From positions 62,001 through 126,000 of the forward strand of contig NZ_JAVIFW010000014.1 of the NCBI RefSeq assembly GCF_031157275.1: DNA of 64,000 bases, written 5' to 3'. This document shows, one piece after another, positions 1 to 9,300 of this stretch. Origin of the DNA: Streptomyces sp. LHD-70. GTDB lineage: Bacteria; Actinomycetota; Actinomycetes; Streptomycetales; Streptomycetaceae. The notes below the pieces were generated by a model. It ran no database searches. It saw nothing but the letters and a program-made list of their open reading frames with translations, and was not told the DNA's origin. The first letter of the stretch is position 1. Each line of letters opens with the position of its first letter. Position numbers and translations under genes: made by a program.

Positions 1-118
1 CGTCGGAGTGCCGGCGGACGAGGTGCGGATCGGGATGCCGGTCCGGGTGGAGTTCCGGCAGGTGGAGAAGGACCTGGTCCTCCCGGTGTTCCGGGCCGTC
101 CCGGGGAGCGCCGACTGA
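1..118 (+). CDS. C-terminal end of an OB-fold (DUF35) protein, ChsH2-like (partial)
   Basis: Only the last 38 codons are inside the window, reading in frame from base 2 to the TGA at 116-118. The residues RIGMPVRVEF resemble the closing strand of DUF35/OB-fold acyl-CoA-associated proteins. The stop overlaps the ATG of the next gene, so the two are translationally coupled. In mycobacterial cholesterol side-chain degradation the matching gene, chsH2, encodes a MaoC hydratase half fused to a DUF35 domain that docks the aldolase Ltp2. The fusion itself cannot be seen here because the 5' part is missing; the assignment rests on this tail and on the three genes that follow. Confidence 0.6.
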   Translation, partial: VGVPADEVRIGMPVRVEFRQVEKDLVLPVFRAVPGSAD

Positions 119-1194
119 TGGACTTCACGCCCACCGAGGAGCAGTCCGCGGCCCTGGACCTGGCGGCGCGGATCTTCACGGACCTGTCGACGCCGGAGCG
201 GCTCAGCGCCCTCGGCACGGACAGCGACCGGGAGCTGTGGAAGGAGCTGTGCGCGGCGGGCCTCGGCGGCGCCGTGCGCGAGACGGGGCTGCTCGGCCTC
301 GTCCTCCTCCTGGAGGAGCAGGGCCGGCGCACCGCGCAGGTGCCGTTCGCCGCGTCCGGCGCGTACGGCCTGCTCGCCGTCGCCTCGCACGGCACCGCGG
401 CCCAGCGCGAGCGGCTCCTGCCCGCCCTGGAGGAGGGTACGGAGGTGGCGACGGGCGCGTTCCCGGCGCAGCCGGGCGTACGAGCGCTGCCCACGCAGCG
501 GGGCGTGCGCGCCGAGGCGGACGGGCGGCTCACCGGCACCGTCGCCTGGGTGCCCTGGCTGCGCGACGCCACGTATGTCCTGGTGGCCGCGGCCGACCAC
601 GGGCTGTGGCTGGTGCGCACCGAGGACGCCGAGGTGCGGCCGGTCGAGCTGACCGCGCCCTGGTCCGCGGGGCGCCTCGTCCTCGACGGGACCCCGGGCG
701 AGCGGCTCGGGGGCGCGGGGGCGTACGACGACGTGCTCGCGACGGCGCGCACCGCGTTCGCCGGGTTGCAGGCCGGGGTGTGCGCCGGTTCGCTCGCCCG
801 TGCCGTCGAACACACCTCGACGCGCGAGCAGTTCGGCAAGCCACTCGCCGCCAAGCAGGCGGTGCTGCTGCGGGCGGCCGACGCGTACATGGACATCGAG
901 GCGATCCGGGTCACCGCGTACGAGGCGGCCTGGCGCAGGGACGAGGGGCTCGACCACCGGGCCGCGTCCCTGACCACCGCCTGGTGGGCCTCGGAGGGCG
1001 GGCGCCGGGTCGTGCACGCGGGCCAGCATCTGCACGGCGGCGCGGGCGCGGACCTGGACCACCCGGTGCACCGGCACTTCCTCTGGGGGCGGCAGCTGGA
1101 CGCGTACCTGGGCGGCGGGGCCGAAGTCCTCGCGGATCTGGGGGAGTTGATCGCACACGGGGACGACGCGATCGAGGAGGGGGAGCGCTCGTGA
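118..1194 (+). CDS. acyl-CoA dehydrogenase, FadE28/ChsE1-like
   Basis: A 358-aa acyl-CoA dehydrogenase family protein. It has the family's helical N-terminus (MDFTPTEEQ), REQFGKPL near residue 240, and the C-terminal HLHGGAG and HPVHRHF signatures near residues 305-325, which belong to the FAD/partner interface. Its pattern fits FadE28 (ChsE1), one half of the heteromeric enzyme that oxidises the shortened sterol side-chain CoA ester. Such enzymes need a sister subunit (FadE29-like), presumably encoded just upstream of this window. Start and stop overlap both neighbours, so it sits inside a tight operon. The sterol substrate is inferred from gene order and remembered sequence similarity. Confidence 0.8.
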   Translation: MDFTPTEEQSAALDLAARIFTDLSTPERLSALGTDSDRELWKELCAAGLGGAVRETGLLGLVLLLEEQGRRTAQVPFAASGAYGLLAVASHGTAAQRERLLPALEEGTEVATGAFPAQPGVRALPTQRGVRAEADGRLTGTVAWVPWLRDATYVLVAAADHGLWLVRTEDAEVRPVELTAPWSAGRLVLDGTPGERLGGAGAYDDVLATARTAFAGLQAGVCAGSLARAVEHTSTREQFGKPLAAKQAVLLRAADAYMDIEAIRVTAYEAAWRRDEGLDHRAASLTTAWWASEGGRRVVHAGQHLHGGAGADLDHPVHRHFLWGRQLDAYLGGGAEVLADLGELIAHGDDAIEEGERS

Positions 1195-1595
1195 AACACC
1201 TTCGCGCCGGGGCGGAACTGCCGCCCCTGGAGATCCCGGTGACCCGCACCCTGATCGTCGCCGGGGCGCTCGCCTCGCGCGACTACCAGGACGTGCACCA
1301 CGACGCGGAGCTCGCGCAGGAGAAGGGCTCCCCCGACATCTTCATGAACATCCTGACGACGAACGGCCTGGTGGGGCGGTACGTCACCGACTGCTTCGGC
1401 CCCGCCGCCGTACTGCGGAAGGTGGCGATCCGGCTCGGGGCGCCCAACTACCCGGGGGACACGATGGTGTTGACGGGAACGGTCGCGGAGGTGGACGGCG
1501 CCACGGCCCGGGTGGACGTGGTCGGCGCGAACGGCATCGGCAGGCACGTCACGGGCACGGTGACCGTAGAGCTCCCCGAGGGGGCGCGGGCATGA
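1191..1595 (+). CDS. chsH1: MaoC-like enoyl-CoA hydratase subunit, ChsH1-like
   Basis: A 134-aa protein starting at GTG 1191, overlapping the preceding stop (GTGA). The hot-dog fold is marked by SRDYQDVHHD near residues 30-39, carrying the D and H typical of R-specific hydratases, followed by DIFMNILT and GLVGRYVTD. These stretches match the mycobacterial ChsH1 (Rv3541c) pattern closely. ChsH1 pairs with the MaoC half of ChsH2 to hydrate the 17-pregnenoyl-type side-chain CoA ester. The length is normal for ChsH1. An ATGA overlap joins it to the next gene. Confidence 0.8.
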   Translation: MKHLRAGAELPPLEIPVTRTLIVAGALASRDYQDVHHDAELAQEKGSPDIFMNILTTNGLVGRYVTDCFGPAAVLRKVAIRLGAPNYPGDTMVLTGTVAEVDGATARVDVVGANGIGRHVTGTVTVELPEGARA

Positions 1596-2758
1596 GCGTA
1601 CGGAAAAGGGACACCCTCGGCGGAAAGGCCGCCATCGCGGGCATCGGCGCCACCGAGTTCTCCAAGGACTCCGGGCGCAGCGAACTGAAGCTCGCCGTCG
1701 AGGCGGTGCACGCCGCCCTCGACGACGCGGGCCTCTCCCCCGCTGACGTGGACGGCATGGTCACGTTCACGATGGACACCAGCCCGGAGATCACCGTCGC
1801 GCAGGCGGCCGGGATCGGCGAGCTGTCCTTCTTCTCGCGCATCCACTACGGCGGCGGCGCGGCCTGCGCGACCGTCCAGCAGGCGGCCCTCGCCGTGGCG
1901 AGCGGAGTCGCCGAAGTCGTCGTCTGCTACCGGGCGTTCAACGAACGCTCGGGCCGCCGCTTCGGCTCCGGCGTGCAGCACCGCGAGCCCTCCGCCGAGG
2001 GCGCGGCGCTCGGCTGGGCCCTGCCGTTCGGGCTTCTCACCCCGGCGTCCTGGGTCGCGATGGCCGCCCAGCGCTATCTGCACACGTACGGGCTCGGCCC
2101 CGAGGCCTTCGGCCATGTCGCGGTCACCGACCGGAAGTACGCGGCGACGAACCCGGCGGCGTACTTCCACGGCAAGCCGATCACGCTCGCCGACCACGCC
2201 GCGTCGCGCTGGATCGTGGAGCCGCTGCGGCTGCTCGACTGCTGCCAGGAGACCGACGGCGGCCAGGCGGTCGTGGTGACGAGCCCCGAGCGGGCCCGGC
2301 AATTGCGGCAGAGCCCGGTGCTGATCGCGGCGGCGGCGCAGGGCGCGGGCCGGGCGCAGGAGCAGATGACCAGCTTCTACCGCGACGACCTCACCGGGCT
2401 GCCCGAAACCTCGGTCGTGGCACGGCAGTTGTGGCGCAGCTCCGGACTGACCCCGGCCGAGATCGACGTCGGCATCCTCTACGACCACTTCACCCCGTTC
2501 GTCCTCATGCAGCTGGAGGAGTTCGGCTTCTGCAAGCCGGGCGAGGCCGCCGAGTTCGTGGCCGAGGAGGCGCTTCCGCTGAACACCCACGGCGGTCAGC
2601 TCGGCGAGGCGTACCTGCACGGCATGAACGGCATCGCGGAGGGCGTACGACAGGTGCGCGGCACCGCCGTCAACCAGGTGGCGGGCGCCTCCCGCGTCCT
2701 CGTCACGGCCGGTACGGGCGTGCCCACTTCGGGGCTCGTCCTGGCAGCGGACGGCTGA
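1592..2758 (+). CDS. ltp2: thiolase-fold steroid aldolase / lipid-transfer protein Ltp2
   Basis: A 388-aa thiolase-superfamily protein with no SCP2 tail. GIGATEFSKDSGRSEL, FTMDT, HYGGGAACATVQ and CCQETDGG are shared with actinobacterial Ltp2, as is the C-terminal NTHGGQLGEAYLHGMNG block. Ltp2 cleaves the hydroxylated side-chain CoA ester by a retro-aldol reaction to release propionyl-CoA and the 17-keto steroid, working in complex with the DUF35 domain of ChsH2. YDHF and EAYLHG contain tyrosines in regions reported to be catalytic in this family. The Cys used by true thiolases is not evident, as expected for an aldolase. It is the last gene of the operon. Confidence 0.82.
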   Translation: MSVRKRDTLGGKAAIAGIGATEFSKDSGRSELKLAVEAVHAALDDAGLSPADVDGMVTFTMDTSPEITVAQAAGIGELSFFSRIHYGGGAACATVQQAALAVASGVAEVVVCYRAFNERSGRRFGSGVQHREPSAEGAALGWALPFGLLTPASWVAMAAQRYLHTYGLGPEAFGHVAVTDRKYAATNPAAYFHGKPITLADHAASRWIVEPLRLLDCCQETDGGQAVVVTSPERARQLRQSPVLIAAAAQGAGRAQEQMTSFYRDDLTGLPETSVVARQLWRSSGLTPAEIDVGILYDHFTPFVLMQLEEFGFCKPGEAAEFVAEEALPLNTHGGQLGEAYLHGMNGIAEGVRQVRGTAVNQVAGASRVLVTAGTGVPTSGLVLAADG

Positions 2759-2820
2759 AGTCCGGCCCGCCGTGCGCGTGTCCCGGGCGTGTGCGGCGGC
2801 AGGGCACCTTGACTCGCCGT

Positions 2821-3666
2821 ATGGACCATATCGACCGTTTGGGCCTTAAAAAGCCGATCGTTGGACTTGTTCTCGCCGTGCTCTGCCTGCTCACGCTCGC
2901 CGTGCCGTCGACGGCCGCCCCCGGGACGGCGGCCGACCGCCCGGAGCCCGAGGTGTTCAAGGGCCGGGCCTTCGACACCTGCAGAGCGCCGTCCCTCGCC
3001 ACCATGACCGCCTGGCGCCGCCACTCCGACTACCGCGCCGTCGGCGTCTACTTCGGCGGCCGCGGGCGGCACTGCAAGAGCCAGCCGCATCTCGACCGCG
3101 CCTGGCTGCGCGACGTCCGTGACCTGGGCTGGGGGGTGCTGCCCCTCTACGTCGGCTCGCAGTCGCCGTGTGTGATCGCCGAGAACAAGCAGGACGTGCG
3201 CATCGGCGGCGACCCGGTCGCCCAGGGCCGCGCGGAGGGCCGGGACGCGGTCCGCCGGGCCCGCGCGTACGGACTCGAGAGGGGCAGTCCGCTCTACCTC
3301 GACGTCGAGGCGTACGACCTGGGGAACAGGCAGTGCCTCGCCGCGACGCTGTCCTTCGTCCGCGCCTGGAACCGTGAGGTGCGGGGCGAGGGGTACGTCA
3401 CCGGCTTCTACAGCAGCGCCGAGTCCGGGGTGCTGCACATGGAGCGGGCGCGCAGGCAGGGCGTGAAGGATCTGCCCGAGGTGATCTGGTTCGCGCGCTG
3501 GGGCGGCAAGCCGAACCTCAACCGCGAGCCGGTCTTCCTGCCGGGCGCCTGGTACCCGCACAAGCGCATCCACCAGTACAAGGGCAACTCGACGGAGCGG
3601 TACGGCGGTCACACCCTGTCCGTCGACCGGAACCTGGTGGACGCGCCGGTGGCCCGGATCGGCTGA
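2821..3666 (+). CDS. secreted DUF1906 (glycoside-hydrolase-like) protein
   Basis: A 281-aa protein with a clear signal peptide (basic start, hydrophobic core around residues 12-28, cleavage near STAA/APG). The mature part opens with FKGRAFDTCRAPS and continues with YFGG, LPLYVGSQ, a paired LYLDVEAYD acid motif and GFYSSAES, the pattern of the DUF1906/Rv2525c-like TIM-barrel family related to GH25 lysozymes. Cys residues in the mature part probably form disulfides. It stands alone between the sterol operon and a sigma-factor gene. ATG 2821 is chosen although the Shine-Dalgarno is weak; an in-frame TTG at 2809 is possible. The substrate is unknown, possibly peptidoglycan. Confidence 0.75.
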   Translation: MDHIDRLGLKKPIVGLVLAVLCLLTLAVPSTAAPGTAADRPEPEVFKGRAFDTCRAPSLATMTAWRRHSDYRAVGVYFGGRGRHCKSQPHLDRAWLRDVRDLGWGVLPLYVGSQSPCVIAENKQDVRIGGDPVAQGRAEGRDAVRRARAYGLERGSPLYLDVEAYDLGNRQCLAATLSFVRAWNREVRGEGYVTGFYSSAESGVLHMERARRQGVKDLPEVIWFARWGGKPNLNREPVFLPGAWYPHKRIHQYKGNSTERYGGHTLSVDRNLVDAPVARIG

Positions 3667-3834
3667 GGCCGCCTCCTTCTCCGTACGGCGGGCCCGGGTC
3701 CACCCCTCAGGGGCGGGCCCGGGCCCCTCCACCCTCAGGAGGTGGGGCGGGCCCCGCGCGTACAACCTGAGGGGGACGAGGGTTCGGGACCTGGGGCCGA
3801 TCCGCTGAGCTGGGGCCGCTCCTAGCGTGGAGCC

Positions 3835-4428
3835 ATGACCGTTATTGAGGGGCCCGTCCGCAGAGTTGCGTCGAAGGCCGCTACGGGGGCGGCCACCACG
3901 GCCACGACGGCCACGACCATGACCGCGCACTCCCGGTACCCGTCGTTCTCCTCGTACATGCGCGCCCGCCGGCCCGTGCTGCTGCGCACCGCGCGCTCGC
4001 TGACCGCCAATCCCAACGACGCGGAAGACCTGCTGCAGACCGCGCTCACCAAGACGTACGTCGCCTGGGAGCGGATCGAGGACCACCGGGCCCTGGACGG
4101 CTATGTGCGCCGGGCCCTGCTCAACACCCGGACCTCGCAGTGGCGCAAGCGCAAGGTCGACGAGTTCACCTGCGAGGAGCTTCCCGAGCCGGACCCGATA
4201 CCGCTAGCGGACCCGGCCGAGCAGCAGGTGCTCAAGGACGCCATGTGGCGCGCGATCATGAAACTGCCCGCCCGTCAGCGCGCGATGGTCGTCCTGCGCT
4301 ACTACGAGGATCTGAGCGAGGCCCAGACCGCCGAGGTGCTCGGAGTCTCCATCGGCACCGTGAAGAGCGCCGTCTCCCGGGCGCTCGGCAAGCTGCGCCA
4401 GGACCCGGAGCTGACGCCGGTGCGCTGA
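3835..4428 (+). CDS. SigE-family ECF RNA polymerase sigma factor
   Basis: A 197-aa ECF sigma factor. Region 2 spans about residues 40-100 (DAEDLLQTALTKTY, typical of region 2.2-2.4) and region 4 about residues 140-190 (PARQRAMVVLRYYEDLSEA and VSIGTVKSAVSRAL, the recognition helix-turn-helix). The 35 residues before region 2 are rich in Ala and Thr and may be untranslated if a later Met (residue 29, ahead of TAHSRYPSF) is used. No anti-sigma gene lies beside it. The target promoters are not visible. Confidence 0.85.
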   Translation: MTVIEGPVRRVASKAATGAATTATTATTMTAHSRYPSFSSYMRARRPVLLRTARSLTANPNDAEDLLQTALTKTYVAWERIEDHRALDGYVRRALLNTRTSQWRKRKVDEFTCEELPEPDPIPLADPAEQQVLKDAMWRAIMKLPARQRAMVVLRYYEDLSEAQTAEVLGVSIGTVKSAVSRALGKLRQDPELTPVR

Positions 4429-4527
4429 GCGGCTGGGGCTCTTGGGCGGGGCTGGGGGCTCTTGGGCGGCTGGGGCTCGTGGGGCGGATCACGCGTCCGT
4501 TCGGTATCCATCCGCGCCGCAGTAGTG

Positions 4528-4545
4528 ACATACCACGCGGTATGT
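4528..4545. promoter_or_regulatory. perfect 18-bp inverted repeat, probable repressor operator
   Basis: ACATACC-ACGC-GGTATGT: 7-bp perfect arms and a 4-bp centre, 53 bases upstream of the acyl-CoA ligase start. Position and symmetry fit a TetR/FadR-type repressor site controlling that gene. The repressor is not encoded next door. Symmetry is read directly; the function is inferred. Confidence 0.55.
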
Positions 4546-4597
4546 GATGAGAATCTGCGGAACCCTACTGCTCCGTAGCGCCCACCGGGAGGACGCC

Positions 4598-6244
<1,647 letters not shown>

Positions 6245-6279
6245 GGTCCTGAGATGACGTTCTGAGGTCCTGAGCTACG

Positions 6280-6319
6280 GGAAGGGGGCGCTGTTTCACG
6301 TGAAACAGCGCCCCCTTCC
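6280..6319. terminator. 20-bp perfect palindrome between convergent genes
   Basis: Bases 6280-6299 pair perfectly with 6300-6319, giving arms that start GGAAGGGGGCGC and end in the TTTCAC/GTGAAA centre. It sits between the 3' ends of the acyl-CoA ligase (plus) and the hybrid sensor gene (minus), so it can terminate both. Its centre carries a parS-like site, listed separately. Confidence 0.75.
6293..6306. other. parS-like ParB-binding site
   Basis: GTTTCACGTGAAAC, the 14-bp perfect palindrome that is the Streptomyces parS core bound by ParB in chromosome segregation. Streptomyces chromosomes carry many such sites in the few hundred kilobases around oriC, which fits the dnaX/pur neighbourhood. 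The identical core and intergenic position are seen; binding is inferred. No second copy was noticed in the window. Confidence 0.75.
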
Positions 6320-6346
6320 GCGTGCCTAACAGCCTTTGGCAGGCGG

Positions 6347-9300
6347 TCAGTTGGTGCCGATCTTCGCGAGGAGGTCGACGATCCTGCCCTGCACCTCGGG
6401 GCTCGTGGACCGCTCCGCGAGGAACAGCACGGTCTCGCCGGAGGCCAGCTTCGGCAGGTCCGCCTGTTCGGCGGCCGCCGTGTAGACGACCAGCGGGGTG
6501 CGGTTCAACTGCCCATTGGCACGCAGCCAGTCGACGATTCCGGCGCGCCGGCGGCGTACCTGCAGCAGATCCATCACGACCAGGTTCGGCCGCATCTGCG
6601 TCGCGAGCGTCACCGCGTCCGCGTCGGCGGTGGCCCGCGCGACCTGCATACCGCGCCGCTCCAGGGTGGCGGTGAGCGCCCGCGCGATCTCGTCGTGCTC
6701 CTCGATGAGCAGGACGCGCGACGGGTGCTGCTCGCTGTCCCGCGGCGCGAGCGCCTTCAGGAGTACGGCGGGGTCGGCACCGTAGGCCGCCTCGCGCGAG
6801 GCCTGACCGAGTCCGGCGGTCACCAGGACGGGCACCTCGGCCGCGACCGCCGCCTGCCGCAGCGACTGCAGCGCGGTCCGCGTGATCGGCCCGGTCAGCG
6901 GGTCGACGAAGAGCGCGGCCGGGAACGCCGCGATCTGGGCGTCCACCTCGTCGCGGGAGTTCACGATCACCGGGCGGTAGCCGCGGTCGCTCAGCGCCTG
7001 CTGCGTGGAGACGTCGGGCGCGGGCCAGACGAGCAGTCGGCGCGGGTTGTCGAGCGGCTCGGGCGGCAGCTCGTCGTCCATCGGCTGGGGCTGCGGACTG
7101 TTCGCGACCTCGACCGCGCCACCGGGACCGTCGAGCGGCTCGGGCCCCTCGGCACCCTCGTCCGGGGCGCCGATCGCGTAGGACCGGCCCTCGGTGCGAT
7201 GCCCCTCACCGCCGGGCAGCGGCCCACTCCCGGCGAGCGAACCGGAACCCGGGAGGGGACCGGAGCCGGGAAGTGAACCTGAGCCGGGAAGTGGACCAGA
7301 TCCGGGAAGCGATCCGGAGCCGCGGAGGGGGCCCGTGCCGGGCAGGGAACCGGCCGGGGGCAGCGGTCCGGGGCCTGCCTGCGGGGACGGCGGGTTCGGA
7401 GAGGACTCCTGGGGGGCTTGGGGGGCTTGGGAGGCCTGGGGAGTCTGAGTCCCGGCAGCCGCGTTCTCGGTCCCCTTCTCCGCCATCGGCGCCTTCGCCG
7501 TCTTCTCCGCCGTCTCCGCCTTCTTCTCCTGCGGAGTGCCCAGCTTGCGGCGCCGACCGGAACCGCCGGTCGGCTGACCGCCGGCCGTGTTCAGGCTGCC
7601 CGTCTGGGAGTTGGTCGGGTTCGACGGCTGCCCCGGCGCCCGGGCCGGGAGCGGTCCGGGGCGCTGCTGCTCGGCGATGTGCTGGGCGAACGGGACGCCC
7701 TGGCCGAGCGTGCGCACGCTGATCGCCCGGCCCTGCGTCGAGGTGCTCGACCCGCCTGCCGGAGTGTCCGCCTCCGCGGGCAAGGGCTGCGCGAGCCGAC
7801 TGCGCTGCGCCGGGGTCTCGGGCTGCGGCTGCGCTTCCGGCTGGGCTTTCGGCTGCGGCTGAGGCAGCGCCTTGCCCGCCTCGGGGGCCTCTGCCTCTGG
7901 GGTCTCCGGTGCGGCTGCTTCTGCCTCTTCCGGCGGGGGCTCGCTCTCCTGCGGAGCTGCGGCCGCGGGTGCCGTGGGTGCCACGGGTGCCTGCTCGGGT
8001 GGGAGTGCGGCGGGCACGGCAGGCGCGGGCGCGGGCTCGGGCGCCGGGCGGGCGCGGCGGCGTCCGGTGGGTGTCGGCACGGGGTGCGGCTGCGGCGGCG
8101 TGTGGTCGGTCGACGGGCCGTCGGGCGCGTTGTAGCCGTGGTCGCCGTCGACGTCCGCCGGGGACGCCAACTCGGCGGCGACATCCGGGACTTCAGCCAC
8201 GTCGGAGGGCGCGTTCACCTGAGCGGGAGCGGGAGCGGGAGCGGGAGCGGGCACGGGTACGGCTACGGCCTCGGGCGCGACCGGTACGTCAGGCGTGCCA
8301 GGCGTGCCAGGCGTGCCAGGGGTGCCAGGGGTGCCCGGTGTGCCAGGGGTGCCCGGCGCCTGCGGCGTGCGGTCGGCGTCGGCGGGCGGCAGCGCGAAGG
8401 CGGTACGCGGGCCGCGCTCGGCGGCAGCGGCACGTTCCTGCGCGGCGGCCAGCGCCCGCCGCGCCCGCCGCCCCCTGGGCTGCACCTCGACCTCGGCACC
8501 CGCCGCGGCCGTTTCCGAACCGGGCTCCGGGGTCGTCGGCTCCGCAGCCGCGGCGGGCAGCGCGGCCAGCGCCTGCGGCGCCCTCCGCCCGGCCGGTGCG
8601 ACCCCAGCGGACTCGGCCGGTACGGGCACGCCCTGCGGCGGCACCGTGGCACCGAGCCGCTGGCCCGAACCGGAACGCGAAGCGGAACCGCCCGCGGCGT
8701 GCTCGGCCGCGGTCACCACGGACCCCTGAGCCGGCTGGCCCTGGCCCTCGGCGGCCGCCGGACGGCGGCGCCTGCGGCCCGTACCCGAGGCGGGCGCCGT
8801 CGTGGTCCCCGCGCCGTCGGTCGACGGCTGGTCGGCGCTCTGCGCGGGCACGAGCTCGGCACCCTGCACCGGCTCCGCGGCCGGAGCGGCGGCCCGCCGC
8901 CGACGCCGACCGCGCGGCTCCGCCACGGCGGGCGAACTCTCCGCGGAATCGGCCTCGTTGCCCCCGGCGGAGCTGTCGTCGAGGAACGCGTCCACCGAAG
9001 GACCACGCCTGGCCCGCCGCCGCCCACGGCCCTCGGTCTGGTCCTGAGCGGGCCCGGGCACAGCCTCACCGGAAGCCGAACCGGAAGCCGAACCGGCAGA
9101 ATCCGCCACCACAGCGGAAGCCAACTCGAGCGCCGAACCGACCACCGGAGCCGCCCCGGCGCCAGCACCCGATCCGGAACCGGAACCGGAACCGGAACCC
9201 GTAGCCGTACCCGTACCCGTCTCCGTATCTGCATCCGTACCGGCAGCGTCCCCGGCTTCGGTGCCGGCTTCGGTGCCGGGTGCCTGAGCACCCAGCGGCA

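Noticed and set aside
4430..4490. GGCTGGGGCTCTTGGGCGG repeats after the sigma-factor gene as a terminator
   Set aside because: They are direct repeats without complementary arms, so no hairpin forms.
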